Source of the DNA: Arcanobacterium_A hippocoleae | GTDB lineage: Bacteria > Actinomycetota > Actinomycetes > Actinomycetales > Actinomycetaceae | Assembly: GCF_031456295.1 (NCBI RefSeq) | Contig: NZ_JAVDUJ010000001.1 | Span: forward strand, 372,001-436,000 | Direction of reading: 5' to 3' | DNA: 64,000 nt | Shown: piece by piece, positions 35,101 through 44,938 of the stretch | How positions within the stretch are numbered: position 1 is the stretch's first letter | Layout: every line of letters begins with the position of its first letter | The notes under the pieces: model-generated | What the model was told of the DNA's origin: nothing | Database searches by the model: none | Seen by the model: only the letters and a program-made list of their open reading frames with translations | Program-made: the position numbers and the translations under genes

Positions 35101-37668
35101 ATGGATCTACAACAAGAGCTGAAAACTCACGATAATGCGAGCGAAGGAGCTAAGGCGATTCGCGGCAAGCACCATTCACACACCCCTGCCGAAAACCGAC
35201 ACACTCCGATTAACACCTACCGTCTCCAACTCGGACCACAATTCACTTTCGCACAAGCCGAAGAAATTATCCCCTACCTTGCACAGCTTGGAGTGAGCGA
35301 TATTTATCTTTCGCCAATTTTGCAAGCAGCTCCTGGTTCAACTCACGGATACGATATTGTTGACCACACCCAAATTTCGCAGGAAATGGGCGGAATTACT
35401 GCTTTCTGCAGTTTCGCGGAAAAAGTTCATGCCGCAAAAATGCATCTTGTAGTGGATATCGTACCCAACCATATGGCAGTGCCCACCCCACTGTACCTGA
35501 ATCATGCCTTGTGGGATGTACTGCGATATGGTGCAGAATCAGATTATGCAAATTGGTTTGATATCAGTCTTGAAGCGCACGGTGAAGGTATTTTGATGCC
35601 GATCCTCGGCGAGCGTATTGGCACCGTTATTGCAAATAATGATCTACAAATAGTACAGCAGGTAGTACCAGGGTTCGAAGCTGACGGCGAAGTGCCTGTA
35701 TTGAAATATCATGAGCACATTTTCCCAATTCGCCCGGGCACTGAATCATTGCCAATCTCTGAACTCGTTGACCGCCAATTCTATCGCCTTGCATACTGGC
35801 GCGTTGCAAATGACGAACTTAACTATCGCCGGTTTTTCGATGTTGATACATTAGCTGCAATCCGTGTCGAAGATCCGGAAGTGTTCAATGCTTCCCATGC
35901 GCTCCTGATCAAGCTTTTCAATGATGGACTGATTGACGCATTCCGAATCGATCATCCTGATGGTTTAGCCGATCCACGTGGTTATTTACGTCAGTTGCAC
36001 CAAGTAACTGGAGGTGCATGGGTTGTTGCCGAAAAGATCCTTGCAGACGGTGAAAAACTTCCCAATGATTGGATCTGCGCAGGCACCACCGGATATGACG
36101 CAATGAAGATGTTGCAAGGTTTATATACTGATCCAGCTGGAATTTCCGAATTAACAAATCTTTACACTGAAATTTCGCAGCAAATTGCTGGTCTGAGTGC
36201 TACTGAAAATGCAGCGAAACAACAAATCATCGATTCCACCTTATTCACTGAGGTAAATCGCCTGGCACAGATTTTGGAACGAATTTTCACCAATGACGTG
36301 CGCTTACGTGATCACACTTTCCGGATGATTCGGGAATCTCTCGTCGCACTCACAATTCAGATGGATCGTTACCGCGTCTACGTAGTGCCCGGCGAACGCC
36401 CAAATCCTGAGGATGAGCGAGTTTTGCGGGAAGCTGCCGAGCGGGCGATCCGAAAGCTTGATGCAGAGCTGGCTGAAACATTGGAAGTAATTTTAGAGAT
36501 CTTACTCGGGAATGAGGTTGGCTCAGCTGGTCGGACTCACGAAGAACTCCGTCATGAAGCAATCGTACGCTTCCAACAGCTCTGCGGTCCGGTGATGGCA
36601 AAATCCGTTGAAGATACCACTTTTTATCGGTACACCCCGCTTTTAAGCGCAAATGAGGTGGGATCATCGCCAGCAACACCAGCAGTCAGCACCGATGAAT
36701 TTTACGCGTGGCAAACGCAAATGGATGCAGCTTGGCCACTATCACTAAATTCACTTTCCACACACGATACAAAACGCTGTGAAGATGTGCGGGCAAGAAT
36801 TTCTGCGCTCAGTGAGTATTCGAAAGAATGGAGCGAGGCCATCGAAAATCTTCGACATGAACTTGCGCCAGTACGCCCGATCCAGCTTGATGGGCAAATC
36901 GAGAATCTGCTCTACCAAACTTTGCTTGGTACCTGGACAAACACCGGGCCGATCGCAAAGCAACGTTTGGCTGATTATTTGCGGAAAGCTGCACGTGAAC
37001 AAAAAACATGGACTACATGGACCGAAGTAAATAATGATCTGGAAGAAGCATTGATCAGCTACGCAAATTCCGCCATCGATAACGAGAAAAGTTTCGCATT
37101 GCTCGAAGATTTCTCACACTTGATCGCTGAGAGTGCGAGAACAAATATTCTCAGCATGAAAGCGCTCTCCTTTCTATTGGTTGGTGTTACTGATAATTAT
37201 CAAGGGCAAGAAATCACCCAAAATTCACTCGTCGATCCAGATAATCGCCGTGCCGTAGATTACCAATCACTCACACAAATGCTTGCGCAACTGGATGAAC
37301 ACGGTTTACCTAGTTCCCCCACTCTCGATATCGAAAAACTCTGGATTACTTCGCGGGCAATGCGGATCCGGCAAAAGTATCCCGAATTGTGCTCAGCACA
37401 AGCAGGTATCGGCACACTGCCAGTCACTACCGGATACGCGCTCGGCTTTACCCGGACGATCAACGACGCACCCGTACTCCTTGGACTTTTCACCCGGCTA
37501 AAGCGCTCATTCCAGGAGGCAGAGCGGCACGGAGAACAGTCAGTAGTGCTCCCAGCGGGAAATTGGATCAACATTTTTACGGGAAGCGAAATCAGCGGCG
37601 GATTATGTGCTATTTCAGATGTTCTCGGACGCTTCCCTGCCGCAATTTTAGAGCGCGCCCACAAATAG
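35101..37668 (+). CDS. treY: Malto-oligosyltrehalose synthase
   Basis: The product is 855 aa, the usual range for TreY. ATG 35101 follows GGAGAG. It converts the reducing end of a maltodextrin from alpha-1,4 to alpha,alpha-1,1. Typical segments are TYRLQLGPQFTFAQAEEIIPYL near 36-57, ISQEMGG near 95, the catalytic DAFRIDHPDGLADPRGYL near 278, VVAEKIL near 305, and STHDTKRCEDVRAR near 560. A disordered stretch of about 30 residues precedes the conserved part. treZ follows after 13 bases. Confidence 0.95.
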   Translation: MDLQQELKTHDNASEGAKAIRGKHHSHTPAENRHTPINTYRLQLGPQFTFAQAEEIIPYLAQLGVSDIYLSPILQAAPGSTHGYDIVDHTQISQEMGGITAFCSFAEKVHAAKMHLVVDIVPNHMAVPTPLYLNHALWDVLRYGAESDYANWFDISLEAHGEGILMPILGERIGTVIANNDLQIVQQVVPGFEADGEVPVLKYHEHIFPIRPGTESLPISELVDRQFYRLAYWRVANDELNYRRFFDVDTLAAIRVEDPEVFNASHALLIKLFNDGLIDAFRIDHPDGLADPRGYLRQLHQVTGGAWVVAEKILADGEKLPNDWICAGTTGYDAMKMLQGLYTDPAGISELTNLYTEISQQIAGLSATENAAKQQIIDSTLFTEVNRLAQILERIFTNDVRLRDHTFRMIRESLVALTIQMDRYRVYVVPGERPNPEDERVLREAAERAIRKLDAELAETLEVILEILLGNEVGSAGRTHEELRHEAIVRFQQLCGPVMAKSVEDTTFYRYTPLLSANEVGSSPATPAVSTDEFYAWQTQMDAAWPLSLNSLSTHDTKRCEDVRARISALSEYSKEWSEAIENLRHELAPVRPIQLDGQIENLLYQTLLGTWTNTGPIAKQRLADYLRKAAREQKTWTTWTEVNNDLEEALISYANSAIDNEKSFALLEDFSHLIAESARTNILSMKALSFLLVGVTDNYQGQEITQNSLVDPDNRRAVDYQSLTQMLAQLDEHGLPSSPTLDIEKLWITSRAMRIRQKYPELCSAQAGIGTLPVTTGYALGFTRTINDAPVLLGLFTRLKRSFQEAERHGEQSVVLPAGNWINIFTGSEISGGLCAISDVLGRFPAAILERAHK

Positions 37669-37681
37669 GATCGAGATCCAG

Positions 37682-39517
37682 ATGCAAGAATTTTCAGTTT
37701 GGGCACCTTTTGCAAAATCCGTCAAAGCATATTTATTACAACCATCTGCACACTGCGAAAGAGGCGCTGATTTAGTGCCAGCGCAGATAAAGGCAATAAT
37801 ACAACTCACGCCCCAAGCTGATGGGATTTGGCAAAGCAAAGATCCGCAGCTTTCCACTGCCGGCACCCGCTATTTCCTGCAATTAGATGACGGGATCCTC
37901 ATGCCAGATCCACGTTCGCGGCGTCAGCCCTTTGGGATTCATGGGCCGAGCGAAATTATCAATCCAGCAAATTTTGTGTGGACTGATTCCCAATGGCTTC
38001 CAGAAAGTGCGCTTGGGAAGGTCTTTTATGAGCTGCATATTGGCACCTTCACCGCTGCGGGTACATTCCGCAGCGCAATTGAAAAACTCGATCATCTCGT
38101 AGATCTCGGAGTTGATGTAGTTGAAATCATGCCCGTCAATCCGATCCCGGGCGACCGCGGATGGGGCTATGATGGCGTTTCGATCATGTCCACCTATGAG
38201 CCATACGGCTCACCTGCAGATCTAGCTGGCTTAGTGGACGCGATGCATGCACGCGGATTAATGGCTTGCCTGGATGTAGTTTACAATCACTTTGGCCCAG
38301 ATGGGAACTATTTAGGCGCATTCGGTCCTTACCTCACCGATAAACATCACACTCCGTGGGGGCAAGCAGTTAATCTCGACGGAGCATCCTCAGCGCATGT
38401 GCGTCGCTATTTGATCGATAATATTTTGCAGTGGGCACGCGATTTTCATTTTGATGTATTCCGGATGGATGCGGTTGATCAGCTGAAGGACGATTCCGAA
38501 TATCATATCATTGCCGAAATTTCTGACGCGCTTGCAGCTCTTGGAAAAGAGTTAGGCAAAGAACTCACATTAAGTGTCGAATCTGATGCAAATAATATCA
38601 TCATGGTCACTCCCACGAACGCGGGCGGGCGTGGGGCACAGATGCAATGGGCAGACGATGTACATCACGGTATTCACGTCTGGCTTACCGGTGAAAAAAA
38701 TGCATACTATAGCGAATACACCGCGCCTGGCACACTGGCAAAAGTGTGGAAAAATGGTTTTTATCATGACGGCAGTTGGAGTAATTTCGATCAAAAAATG
38801 CGCGGTGCTCCTGTGCCAGAAAATTTTTCCGGACATCACTTCATCGTCTGTGATGAAAACCATGATCAAGTTGGTAATCGTCTGCTTGGAGATCGTCCAG
38901 CGGCAAGTTTATCAACCGCAGACCTCGCAATTTCACGTACCCTGATTTTACTTTCACCATTCACGCCGATGCTGTTTATGGGTGAAGAATGGGCCACAAA
39001 AACTCCATTCCCATTTTTCACAGATCACGGTGCAGAAATTGGTCCACATATCTTGCAAGGCCGGATGAACGAATTTGCAAACTGGGATTTTTCTGCGGTA
39101 ACGGGCGATACAGATCCTCAATTAGTGATGCCAGACCCACAAGATCGCAATACTTTTCACAGTGCAAAACTGGATTGGAACGAACTTTCACAAACATTCC
39201 ACCAGGAATTCTATCTATTCGTGCGCAAACTAATTCAGTTTCGCAAATGCCAGCCAGAGTTTAACAGCGGCGATCGGGAGGCGATCACACTCTCCATCCA
39301 CGATCGCAGCGGATGGATTCGCAGAGAAAACTCATTCATCGTCTTTTCTCGTGATCATCATGTTCCAGTGGAACTTCCTGATCTTTCTGCCACCTGCACA
39401 GATGATTTCAAGATCGCTTTGAACTGGGGAGAATGCACGCTAACGGCACAAGCAAACGCAGCTGCAGTAAAGTTTTTCACCCCTGGCGTGGCTGTAATCA
39501 TCCCGCGCAGATCTTAA
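37682..39517 (+). CDS. treZ: Malto-oligosyltrehalose trehalohydrolase
   Basis: The product is 611 aa. It cleaves trehalose off the end made by TreY. An N-terminal beta domain (FSVWAPFAKSVKAYL) is followed by a GH13 barrel with YELHIGTFTAAGTF near 117, DVVYNHFGPDGNYL near 198, DVFRMDAVDQLKDD near 256-270 (catalytic Asp), and NHDQVGNRLLGDR near 398. The LFMGEEWA motif near 430 is characteristic. With glgX and treY it gives the complete glycogen-to-trehalose route. The gene ends 146 bases before the convergent esterase gene, with no clear terminator between them. Confidence 0.95.
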   Translation: MQEFSVWAPFAKSVKAYLLQPSAHCERGADLVPAQIKAIIQLTPQADGIWQSKDPQLSTAGTRYFLQLDDGILMPDPRSRRQPFGIHGPSEIINPANFVWTDSQWLPESALGKVFYELHIGTFTAAGTFRSAIEKLDHLVDLGVDVVEIMPVNPIPGDRGWGYDGVSIMSTYEPYGSPADLAGLVDAMHARGLMACLDVVYNHFGPDGNYLGAFGPYLTDKHHTPWGQAVNLDGASSAHVRRYLIDNILQWARDFHFDVFRMDAVDQLKDDSEYHIIAEISDALAALGKELGKELTLSVESDANNIIMVTPTNAGGRGAQMQWADDVHHGIHVWLTGEKNAYYSEYTAPGTLAKVWKNGFYHDGSWSNFDQKMRGAPVPENFSGHHFIVCDENHDQVGNRLLGDRPAASLSTADLAISRTLILLSPFTPMLFMGEEWATKTPFPFFTDHGAEIGPHILQGRMNEFANWDFSAVTGDTDPQLVMPDPQDRNTFHSAKLDWNELSQTFHQEFYLFVRKLIQFRKCQPEFNSGDREAITLSIHDRSGWIRRENSFIVFSRDHHVPVELPDLSATCTDDFKIALNWGECTLTAQANAAAVKFFTPGVAVIIPRRS

Positions 39518-39663
39518 TCTCTCATTGCTGCAAACATCGCGATCAACAAACTTGATTATTTTGCCGACGAAGTGGAAATGCGCGCCAAATAATCCGCACT
39601 GCCAGTATTTCCCGCAAGCCGTGCAGATATTTTACATTTAATCTGGTTTCGGATAATTAACAG

Positions 39664-41226
39664 CTACAAGCCTAGCAGCTGAAATAGCGCCTGGAGATTT
39701 CCCAAATTTGAAATAGTCCCCATTTTTTGATTCACAAGCAGTGCAATGGCTCCGCTGATAAAAACGACCGTCAGCACTGTAGCAGCAACCGCATTGATCC
39801 AGCTTGATCTAAAAGTGCGTTCCTGCTGAGGATATTTAGCGGTGCCCGCTACCGATACTCCATCTTCGTTTTGCGAGAATGCTTCGGAGTATTGCAAAAT
39901 TTTCTCGCGCCGGAAAATTACACCACTCACTGGAAACCTCTTCAGCCATTCAGTGCGGGAAAAATGCCAGACTAAATAAATGATCCATCCCGTCATCAAT
40001 AAGAAATATCCGATTGTAAAAGTATTGATCGAGATATCCGCAAATAGATTTGCCTGCGCTCCTGCACGATCATTAATTCGCTCTTGCGAAGTATTTTTTT
40101 CTTGCGCGTACTTTCCGGGTGCAAACCATTTAACTGCATCAGGAAAAGCACGTGACCAGGCACGCCAATTATGACTCCCGTCAGCATCGTAGACATTCGT
40201 CATTGCAAGCTGCGGATTATTGACCGCAGAAATTCGCGCTGCCAGTTCTTTCGCATCTCGATCATTACCTGCCCAATAGTTATAGATCCGGACAGGCAAA
40301 TCACTATTCCGGAAAATTTCACTGATTCGGTACTCCTGCCGATCCTTTGGCGGCAAATACTTCAATGCGCCCAAAAGTGGTTGATCGTAGCCAGAAAGAA
40401 TAATCGCGCTGCCAAAATTTGCCGGATACACGCCGGCCAACAAACCGGCACAATAAGCACCTGCAGAATTTCCAGTGATCGCCCAATCTTCCCGCTGCTG
40501 CGAAACTGGAAAATTAGCTTTCACCATTTGCACTACATCGCGCACGATAAAAGTCGCAATTGCCGGGCGACCAGCAATATCAAGGCAGTCGGGCTCTTTT
40601 TCATCAGGCCGAATTTCTGGAAAAACAATCATTGTTGGGGAAATCTTTTCTGCGGCCACTAATTTTCCCAATTGTCTGCCAATTCCCAGATTCGCTTGCG
40701 CCAAGTGCGGGTTACTTGGAAAGCCATGCAGAAAAATGATTACTTTGAGTTCCTTTGCCTGCTCCCAATTTTCTGGTAGCCAAATCCTGACTGGCTGCGA
40801 GATATCCGATTCCAGGCCGTGAAAATTGGTTTCCAGATAAGTACCGCGAAAACCAGCACCCCGCAATTTTGGGTCAGTGATTTCACGAAAAGAAGTACGA
40901 TATCCAGGATCTATTTCAGATTTTGGGATCGGAATGCGTTCTTGTTCACTCGGCAGTTTCACATCCGTCAAAGAAATTTCCTGATTTCCACTCCAACCAA
41001 GCAATGCCGGGATTTCCCGCCAATTTTTCACATAACCGCCAGTAACATTGATTTGCAGCGCAAGAAAAACGATCAATAGAAAACTGCTCCAACCTACCGT
41101 TAGCATAAATCGGAATGATTTTCTCTCTCGGTACCATAAAATCGCTCTCAAAAGCGCAAATAAAGCTAAAATTAACGTTAAATAAAGCAGTAGGTGCGAT
41201 GTTGGCTGCAATATTCCTTCTCCCAT
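39664..41226 (-). CDS. Membrane-embedded Ag85/esterase D-type alpha/beta hydrolase
   Basis: The product is 520 aa. Two helices lie at the N-terminus (about 11-31 and 40-58) and two near the C-terminus (about 400-420 and 485-505). The middle (about 140-375) is a putative esterase fold: VIIFLHGFPSNPH with the oxyanion region, nucleophile S254 in GNSAG, and H352 in DADGSHNW. The flanking helices place the active site outside the membrane. Relatives include mycolyltransferases and a PgH-type esterase that Corynebacterium glutamicum keeps near its alanyl-phosphatidylglycerol synthase. It is divergent from an MprF-type gene, so a role in turning over or transferring aminoacyl lipids fits. Confidence 0.75.
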   Translation of the reverse strand: MGEGILQPTSHLLLYLTLILALFALLRAILWYRERKSFRFMLTVGWSSFLLIVFLALQINVTGGYVKNWREIPALLGWSGNQEISLTDVKLPSEQERIPIPKSEIDPGYRTSFREITDPKLRGAGFRGTYLETNFHGLESDISQPVRIWLPENWEQAKELKVIIFLHGFPSNPHLAQANLGIGRQLGKLVAAEKISPTMIVFPEIRPDEKEPDCLDIAGRPAIATFIVRDVVQMVKANFPVSQQREDWAITGNSAGAYCAGLLAGVYPANFGSAIILSGYDQPLLGALKYLPPKDRQEYRISEIFRNSDLPVRIYNYWAGNDRDAKELAARISAVNNPQLAMTNVYDADGSHNWRAWSRAFPDAVKWFAPGKYAQEKNTSQERINDRAGAQANLFADISINTFTIGYFLLMTGWIIYLVWHFSRTEWLKRFPVSGVIFRREKILQYSEAFSQNEDGVSVAGTAKYPQQERTFRSSWINAVAATVLTVVFISGAIALLVNQKMGTISNLGNLQALFQLLGL

Positions 41227-41402
41227 TCAACACGCTGCGAATCAACATTACAGATCAATACAGCTGTGCTGATCCTGAATCCTAACTATACCAGTGTGGA
41301 TCTTCCTGATTAGCTAGTTTTCATACTAAAGTATGACGTGTACTTGTGAACTTCCGCCTGTTGCTGCAATATTCGCAGTTCAAAAACGTTTAGAGTTAAA
41401 TT

Positions 41403-44150
41403 ATGAGTGAAAGAGAGCAGCACCAAATGCAAGATCATGCAAACCAGCCGCCTGCAAAAGGAAAAGCAGCTTGTGCATTTGGAAGGCTCAAAGAATATTT
41501 CACCGCTCACCGTAAAATGTTGCTGCGGATATTTTACGGCGCAATGATTATTGCTGTGGTGATAGTGGCATTCCACGAACTGCAAAGTCTCTCATACCAG
41601 CATTTACAGGAAATCTTTCATTCGCAATCCCCTTCTGTAGTGATTGGAATGTTTGCTCTCGGTCTACTCGCTTTTTTGGCAACCGGTATCTATGATCTCT
41701 TCACTCGCCGGCATTTTTCCATCGATATTCCTGCACATAAAGCGTTGATGATTGGGTGTATTGCACAAGCTTTTAATAACTTCGCAGGCTTAGGCGGGCT
41801 GACGGGTGGCACTTTGCGCACCAAACACTACACCGCACGTGGGATTAATACAAAGCAGGCACTCAATCTGACGATGATTATCTGGCTTGCAAATCTCCTT
41901 GGCTTATTTGTATTAACAATACTAACTGTACCTTTTGCGCACGAGTACTTAAATCGAGAGATCATCGTGGCCATAATCGGATCAGGATACATTGGATTTT
42001 TCTTTTTCGGTCAGCATTTCCGAATCGGAAAAATCAATTTCCGTAACTCATTTTTGGCCAAACCGAATTTTGCGCAAAAGAGCCAGCTACTGTTTGCCTC
42101 AGTGATCGATTGGTTAGCGGCAGCATTTTTCTTCTGGACTTGCTTGCATGTTTTTGGCACAAATCTCGATTTACCTTTTGTGCTTTTTGGATATTCTTTC
42201 GCGACGATTGTCGGGCTGATTTCAATGCTGCCAGCAGGTATCGGCTCATTTGATGTAACTGTGATCGCAATGTTCACAGCAGCCGGTGCGGAACCGTCAC
42301 GGATTCTACTTGGGATTCTGCTCTTCCGCGTCAGCTACTATTTGGTGCCTTGGCTGCTTGCATTATTACTTAGCGCAAATGAATACTTGATGAATCGAAA
42401 CTCACTATCTGGTATCTATCGGCGGCGCAATATTTTCCATACTTTGCTTTGGATCGGGATGTTCTTTTGCGGCGCGATGCTCGTGCTCTCAGCAATAACT
42501 CCGGATGTAATTGCCCGGTTATTGCGCTTGCACCAGCTGATTCCACTCTCGATTCAACGTACTTCTGCACTTACTACATTAAATATTGGAATTGCGCTGC
42601 TCGTACTTTCCATCGGGATTCGCCATCGTGTACGGCGAATTTATTGGGCTACGCTCTGCGCCTTAATTTTTGGCAGTTTCAGCGTAATGCTTTCTGGTTT
42701 GAATTATGAAGAGGCAATGATTCTTGCAGTATTTGCCGTACTACTGGTGCTGGCACGAGAGAGTTTCACTGCTGAACCGTTACAACCCACACGCCGACGT
42801 CTGATTATCTCTGGAATTCTGGTACTTTGTATTCCGTTTGTAGTGATTTTGCTGCAAGAATTTTTCTACCACCAAAATACGATTTACTATCATCTGATTG
42901 GCACCAGCAAGCCAAGCAACATCATTTTTGTAAATATTGCAGTGACCTTATTGATCGTCTTCGCACTGATCTTTACCAAGTCCAAAAAACTTGTTTTTAC
43001 GCCTCCCACTGCCGAAGATGTAAATCGCTTTGCCGATTTTCTCCTGCGCCATAAAGGTTCTTCCTATTCCTATCTTTTTGCCCTCGGCGATAAACAAGTT
43101 TTTTATAATAACAACGAGACTGTTGCTTTTCTTTACCGTGCACATAAAGGATCAATGCTCGTCCTGGGAGATCCGATCGGCGCAGATGCTGATTTCGCAG
43201 ATGCGATCGGTGAGCTGATTGATTATGCAATCATGCACGATATGAAGATTGCTTTCTACCAAGTTTCTGCCACATATCTCGAAATGTTGGTTGAATACGG
43301 GATGCGTTTCGTAAAAATTGGTGAGGATGCATCGATTTCACTTACCACTTATTCCAATGTCGGAAATTGTGGGAAAGTATTCCGCCGGATGCGCAATCGG
43401 ATGACGCAAAATAATACTGAATTTGAAATCCTCTATCCACCTTTTGATGATCAAACGATGTCACAATTACGTGAAGTGTCCGATAGTTGGCTTGGAAAAC
43501 GTGAAGAAATGGGCTTCTCACTAGGTTTCTTTGATCCAGAGTATCTTTCTGCCGGTCCAATCGGTGTGATCAAGAGTGACCGCGGTTTTGAAGGCTTCGT
43601 CAATATCGTTTTCATTGATTCTGCACGTGTTAGCTTTGATTTAATGCGCTTCCGCCCTGATGCTCCTGGCGGCACGATGGATGGCATCATGATTTCTTTG
43701 ATTGAATGGGCAAAAGCACTTGGATTCCAAGAACTAAATATTGGCATGGCTCCGCTCTCGAATGTTGGACGGCGTGCTTATTCACATGGCGCGGAGAAAG
43801 TCGTGAAGTATGTTCATGACTTCGGCAATCAAATCTATAACTTCCGCGGGCTAAGAGCCTATAAAGAAAAATTTAAGCCGACGTGGAAATCCCGTTATTT
43901 AGTTTATTCATCAGCACGCTCGCTCCCGGTCGTACTCTTTGGTCTACTTGAAATCATTAATCGTCCAAAGAATGATTACGACTATTTTGCCTGTGAAGTA
44001 CGGAAAAGTTTCGGACAACGTGTACGTGAAGACGTATTGCCAAATTTGAACCGGACTCCAATAATTACTACCGATTCCCCCTTTGCAGGATTGACTCAAA
44101 AACAAAAACAACGGCTGCAACAAAAACCGCAACAAAAAATTGAAAAATAA
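41403..44150 (+). CDS. mprF: MprF-type aminoacyl-phosphatidylglycerol synthase/flippase
   Basis: The product is 915 aa. The N-terminal half has about 12-14 membrane helices. The flippase part includes FNNFAGLGGLTGGTLRTKHYTARG near 120-145 and PAGIGSFDVTVIAMF near 278. The C-terminal half (about 540-860) is the DUF2156 GNAT-like synthase, with LVLGDPIG near 582, FRRMRNRMTQ near 660 and a final HDFGNQIYNFRGLRAYKEKFKP-type motif split over about 805-827. It transfers Lys or Ala from aminoacyl-tRNA to phosphatidylglycerol and flips the product, lowering surface charge and defending against cationic peptides. The amino acid used cannot be read from the sequence. Confidence 0.88.
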   Translation: MSEREQHQMQDHANQPPAKGKAACAFGRLKEYFTAHRKMLLRIFYGAMIIAVVIVAFHELQSLSYQHLQEIFHSQSPSVVIGMFALGLLAFLATGIYDLFTRRHFSIDIPAHKALMIGCIAQAFNNFAGLGGLTGGTLRTKHYTARGINTKQALNLTMIIWLANLLGLFVLTILTVPFAHEYLNREIIVAIIGSGYIGFFFFGQHFRIGKINFRNSFLAKPNFAQKSQLLFASVIDWLAAAFFFWTCLHVFGTNLDLPFVLFGYSFATIVGLISMLPAGIGSFDVTVIAMFTAAGAEPSRILLGILLFRVSYYLVPWLLALLLSANEYLMNRNSLSGIYRRRNIFHTLLWIGMFFCGAMLVLSAITPDVIARLLRLHQLIPLSIQRTSALTTLNIGIALLVLSIGIRHRVRRIYWATLCALIFGSFSVMLSGLNYEEAMILAVFAVLLVLARESFTAEPLQPTRRRLIISGILVLCIPFVVILLQEFFYHQNTIYYHLIGTSKPSNIIFVNIAVTLLIVFALIFTKSKKLVFTPPTAEDVNRFADFLLRHKGSSYSYLFALGDKQVFYNNNETVAFLYRAHKGSMLVLGDPIGADADFADAIGELIDYAIMHDMKIAFYQVSATYLEMLVEYGMRFVKIGEDASISLTTYSNVGNCGKVFRRMRNRMTQNNTEFEILYPPFDDQTMSQLREVSDSWLGKREEMGFSLGFFDPEYLSAGPIGVIKSDRGFEGFVNIVFIDSARVSFDLMRFRPDAPGGTMDGIMISLIEWAKALGFQELNIGMAPLSNVGRRAYSHGAEKVVKYVHDFGNQIYNFRGLRAYKEKFKPTWKSRYLVYSSARSLPVVLFGLLEIINRPKNDYDYFACEVRKSFGQRVREDVLPNLNRTPIITTDSPFAGLTQKQKQRLQQKPQQKIEK

Positions 44151-44270
44151 GTGCTGCGGGTCAAATTTATGATCACACTACTGATATCAGGAACATCGCC
44201 TGCGGCAGTTATTTCCAGATAGCTTGCGCCCTAATTTGTTTCGATCCACTCGATTTTATACGTCATTTAG

Positions 44271-44293
44271 CGCCAAAAATGTGTGTTTTGGCG
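44271..44293. promoter_or_regulatory. CGCCAAAA inverted repeat upstream of DUF3000 gene
   Basis: CGCCAAAA (44271-44278) and TTTTGGCG (44286-44293) form a perfect 8-bp inverted repeat with a 7-base centre, 46 bases before the DUF3000 start. It could be an operator or a hairpin terminating mprF; no T-run follows beyond the stem itself. Confidence 0.35.
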
Positions 44294-44338
44294 GCGCGCC
44301 TGATATTCTTTCGCGAAACTGCCGTTAAAGTCTAGTGT

Positions 44339-44938
44339 GTGGTTACAGCTGAAAATCATCCAGACGCACCTCCGCAGGATTTTGTTACTGCCCTTGACTC
44401 ACTCAAGGGGCACACTTTTCGTCCTGAGTTTCATCTGACGCAGATTCCTGCGCCAACTCGGATCGCTCCCTGGGCAGTAGCACTTCAAGCTGAAGTAAAT
44501 GAATCACAAGTAAAAGATCCTGAGTGTTATCGGGGAGAAACTAAATTTGTAGTACTTCACGATCCAGCTGGGCAAACTGCATGGAATGGAGATTTTCGGA
44601 TTATTCTTCATGCCCGCGCGCCAATGGATCATGAAATGGGCGATGATCCGCTTCTCGGAGAAGTTGCCTGGTCTTGGCTGCACGATTCGCTGCTTGACCT
44701 ACATGCCTCATTTCATTCACTCAATGGCACCGTCACCCGTGTATTCAATGAAACCTTTGGCGGTTTAATGCTCAACACAGCACGAGTTGAACTTGAAGTT
44801 CGTGCCTCATGGACACCGTCCACACCATATTTAGGAGAACATCTACTGGCTTGGGCACATTTTGCTGAACGCCTCAGCGGATTACCGCCAGAAGGAGCAA
44901 AGATTGCTGCGCTTCCGCGAAGATTGGAACGAATTTGA
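44339..44938 (+). CDS. DUF3000 family protein
   Basis: The product is 199 aa, starting at GTG. It matches the actinobacterial DUF3000 family: FRPEFHLTQIPAPTRIAPWAVAL near 30-52, a GETKFVVLHDPAGQ strand and GEVAWSWLHDSL near 102. The family has no known function. It sits directly before an RNase D gene and overlaps its start (TTGA), as in mycobacteria (Rv2680-Rv2681), so a role in RNA metabolism is possible but unproven. Confidence 0.85.
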   Translation: MVTAENHPDAPPQDFVTALDSLKGHTFRPEFHLTQIPAPTRIAPWAVALQAEVNESQVKDPECYRGETKFVVLHDPAGQTAWNGDFRIILHARAPMDHEMGDDPLLGEVAWSWLHDSLLDLHASFHSLNGTVTRVFNETFGGLMLNTARVELEVRASWTPSTPYLGEHLLAWAHFAERLSGLPPEGAKIAALPRRLERI

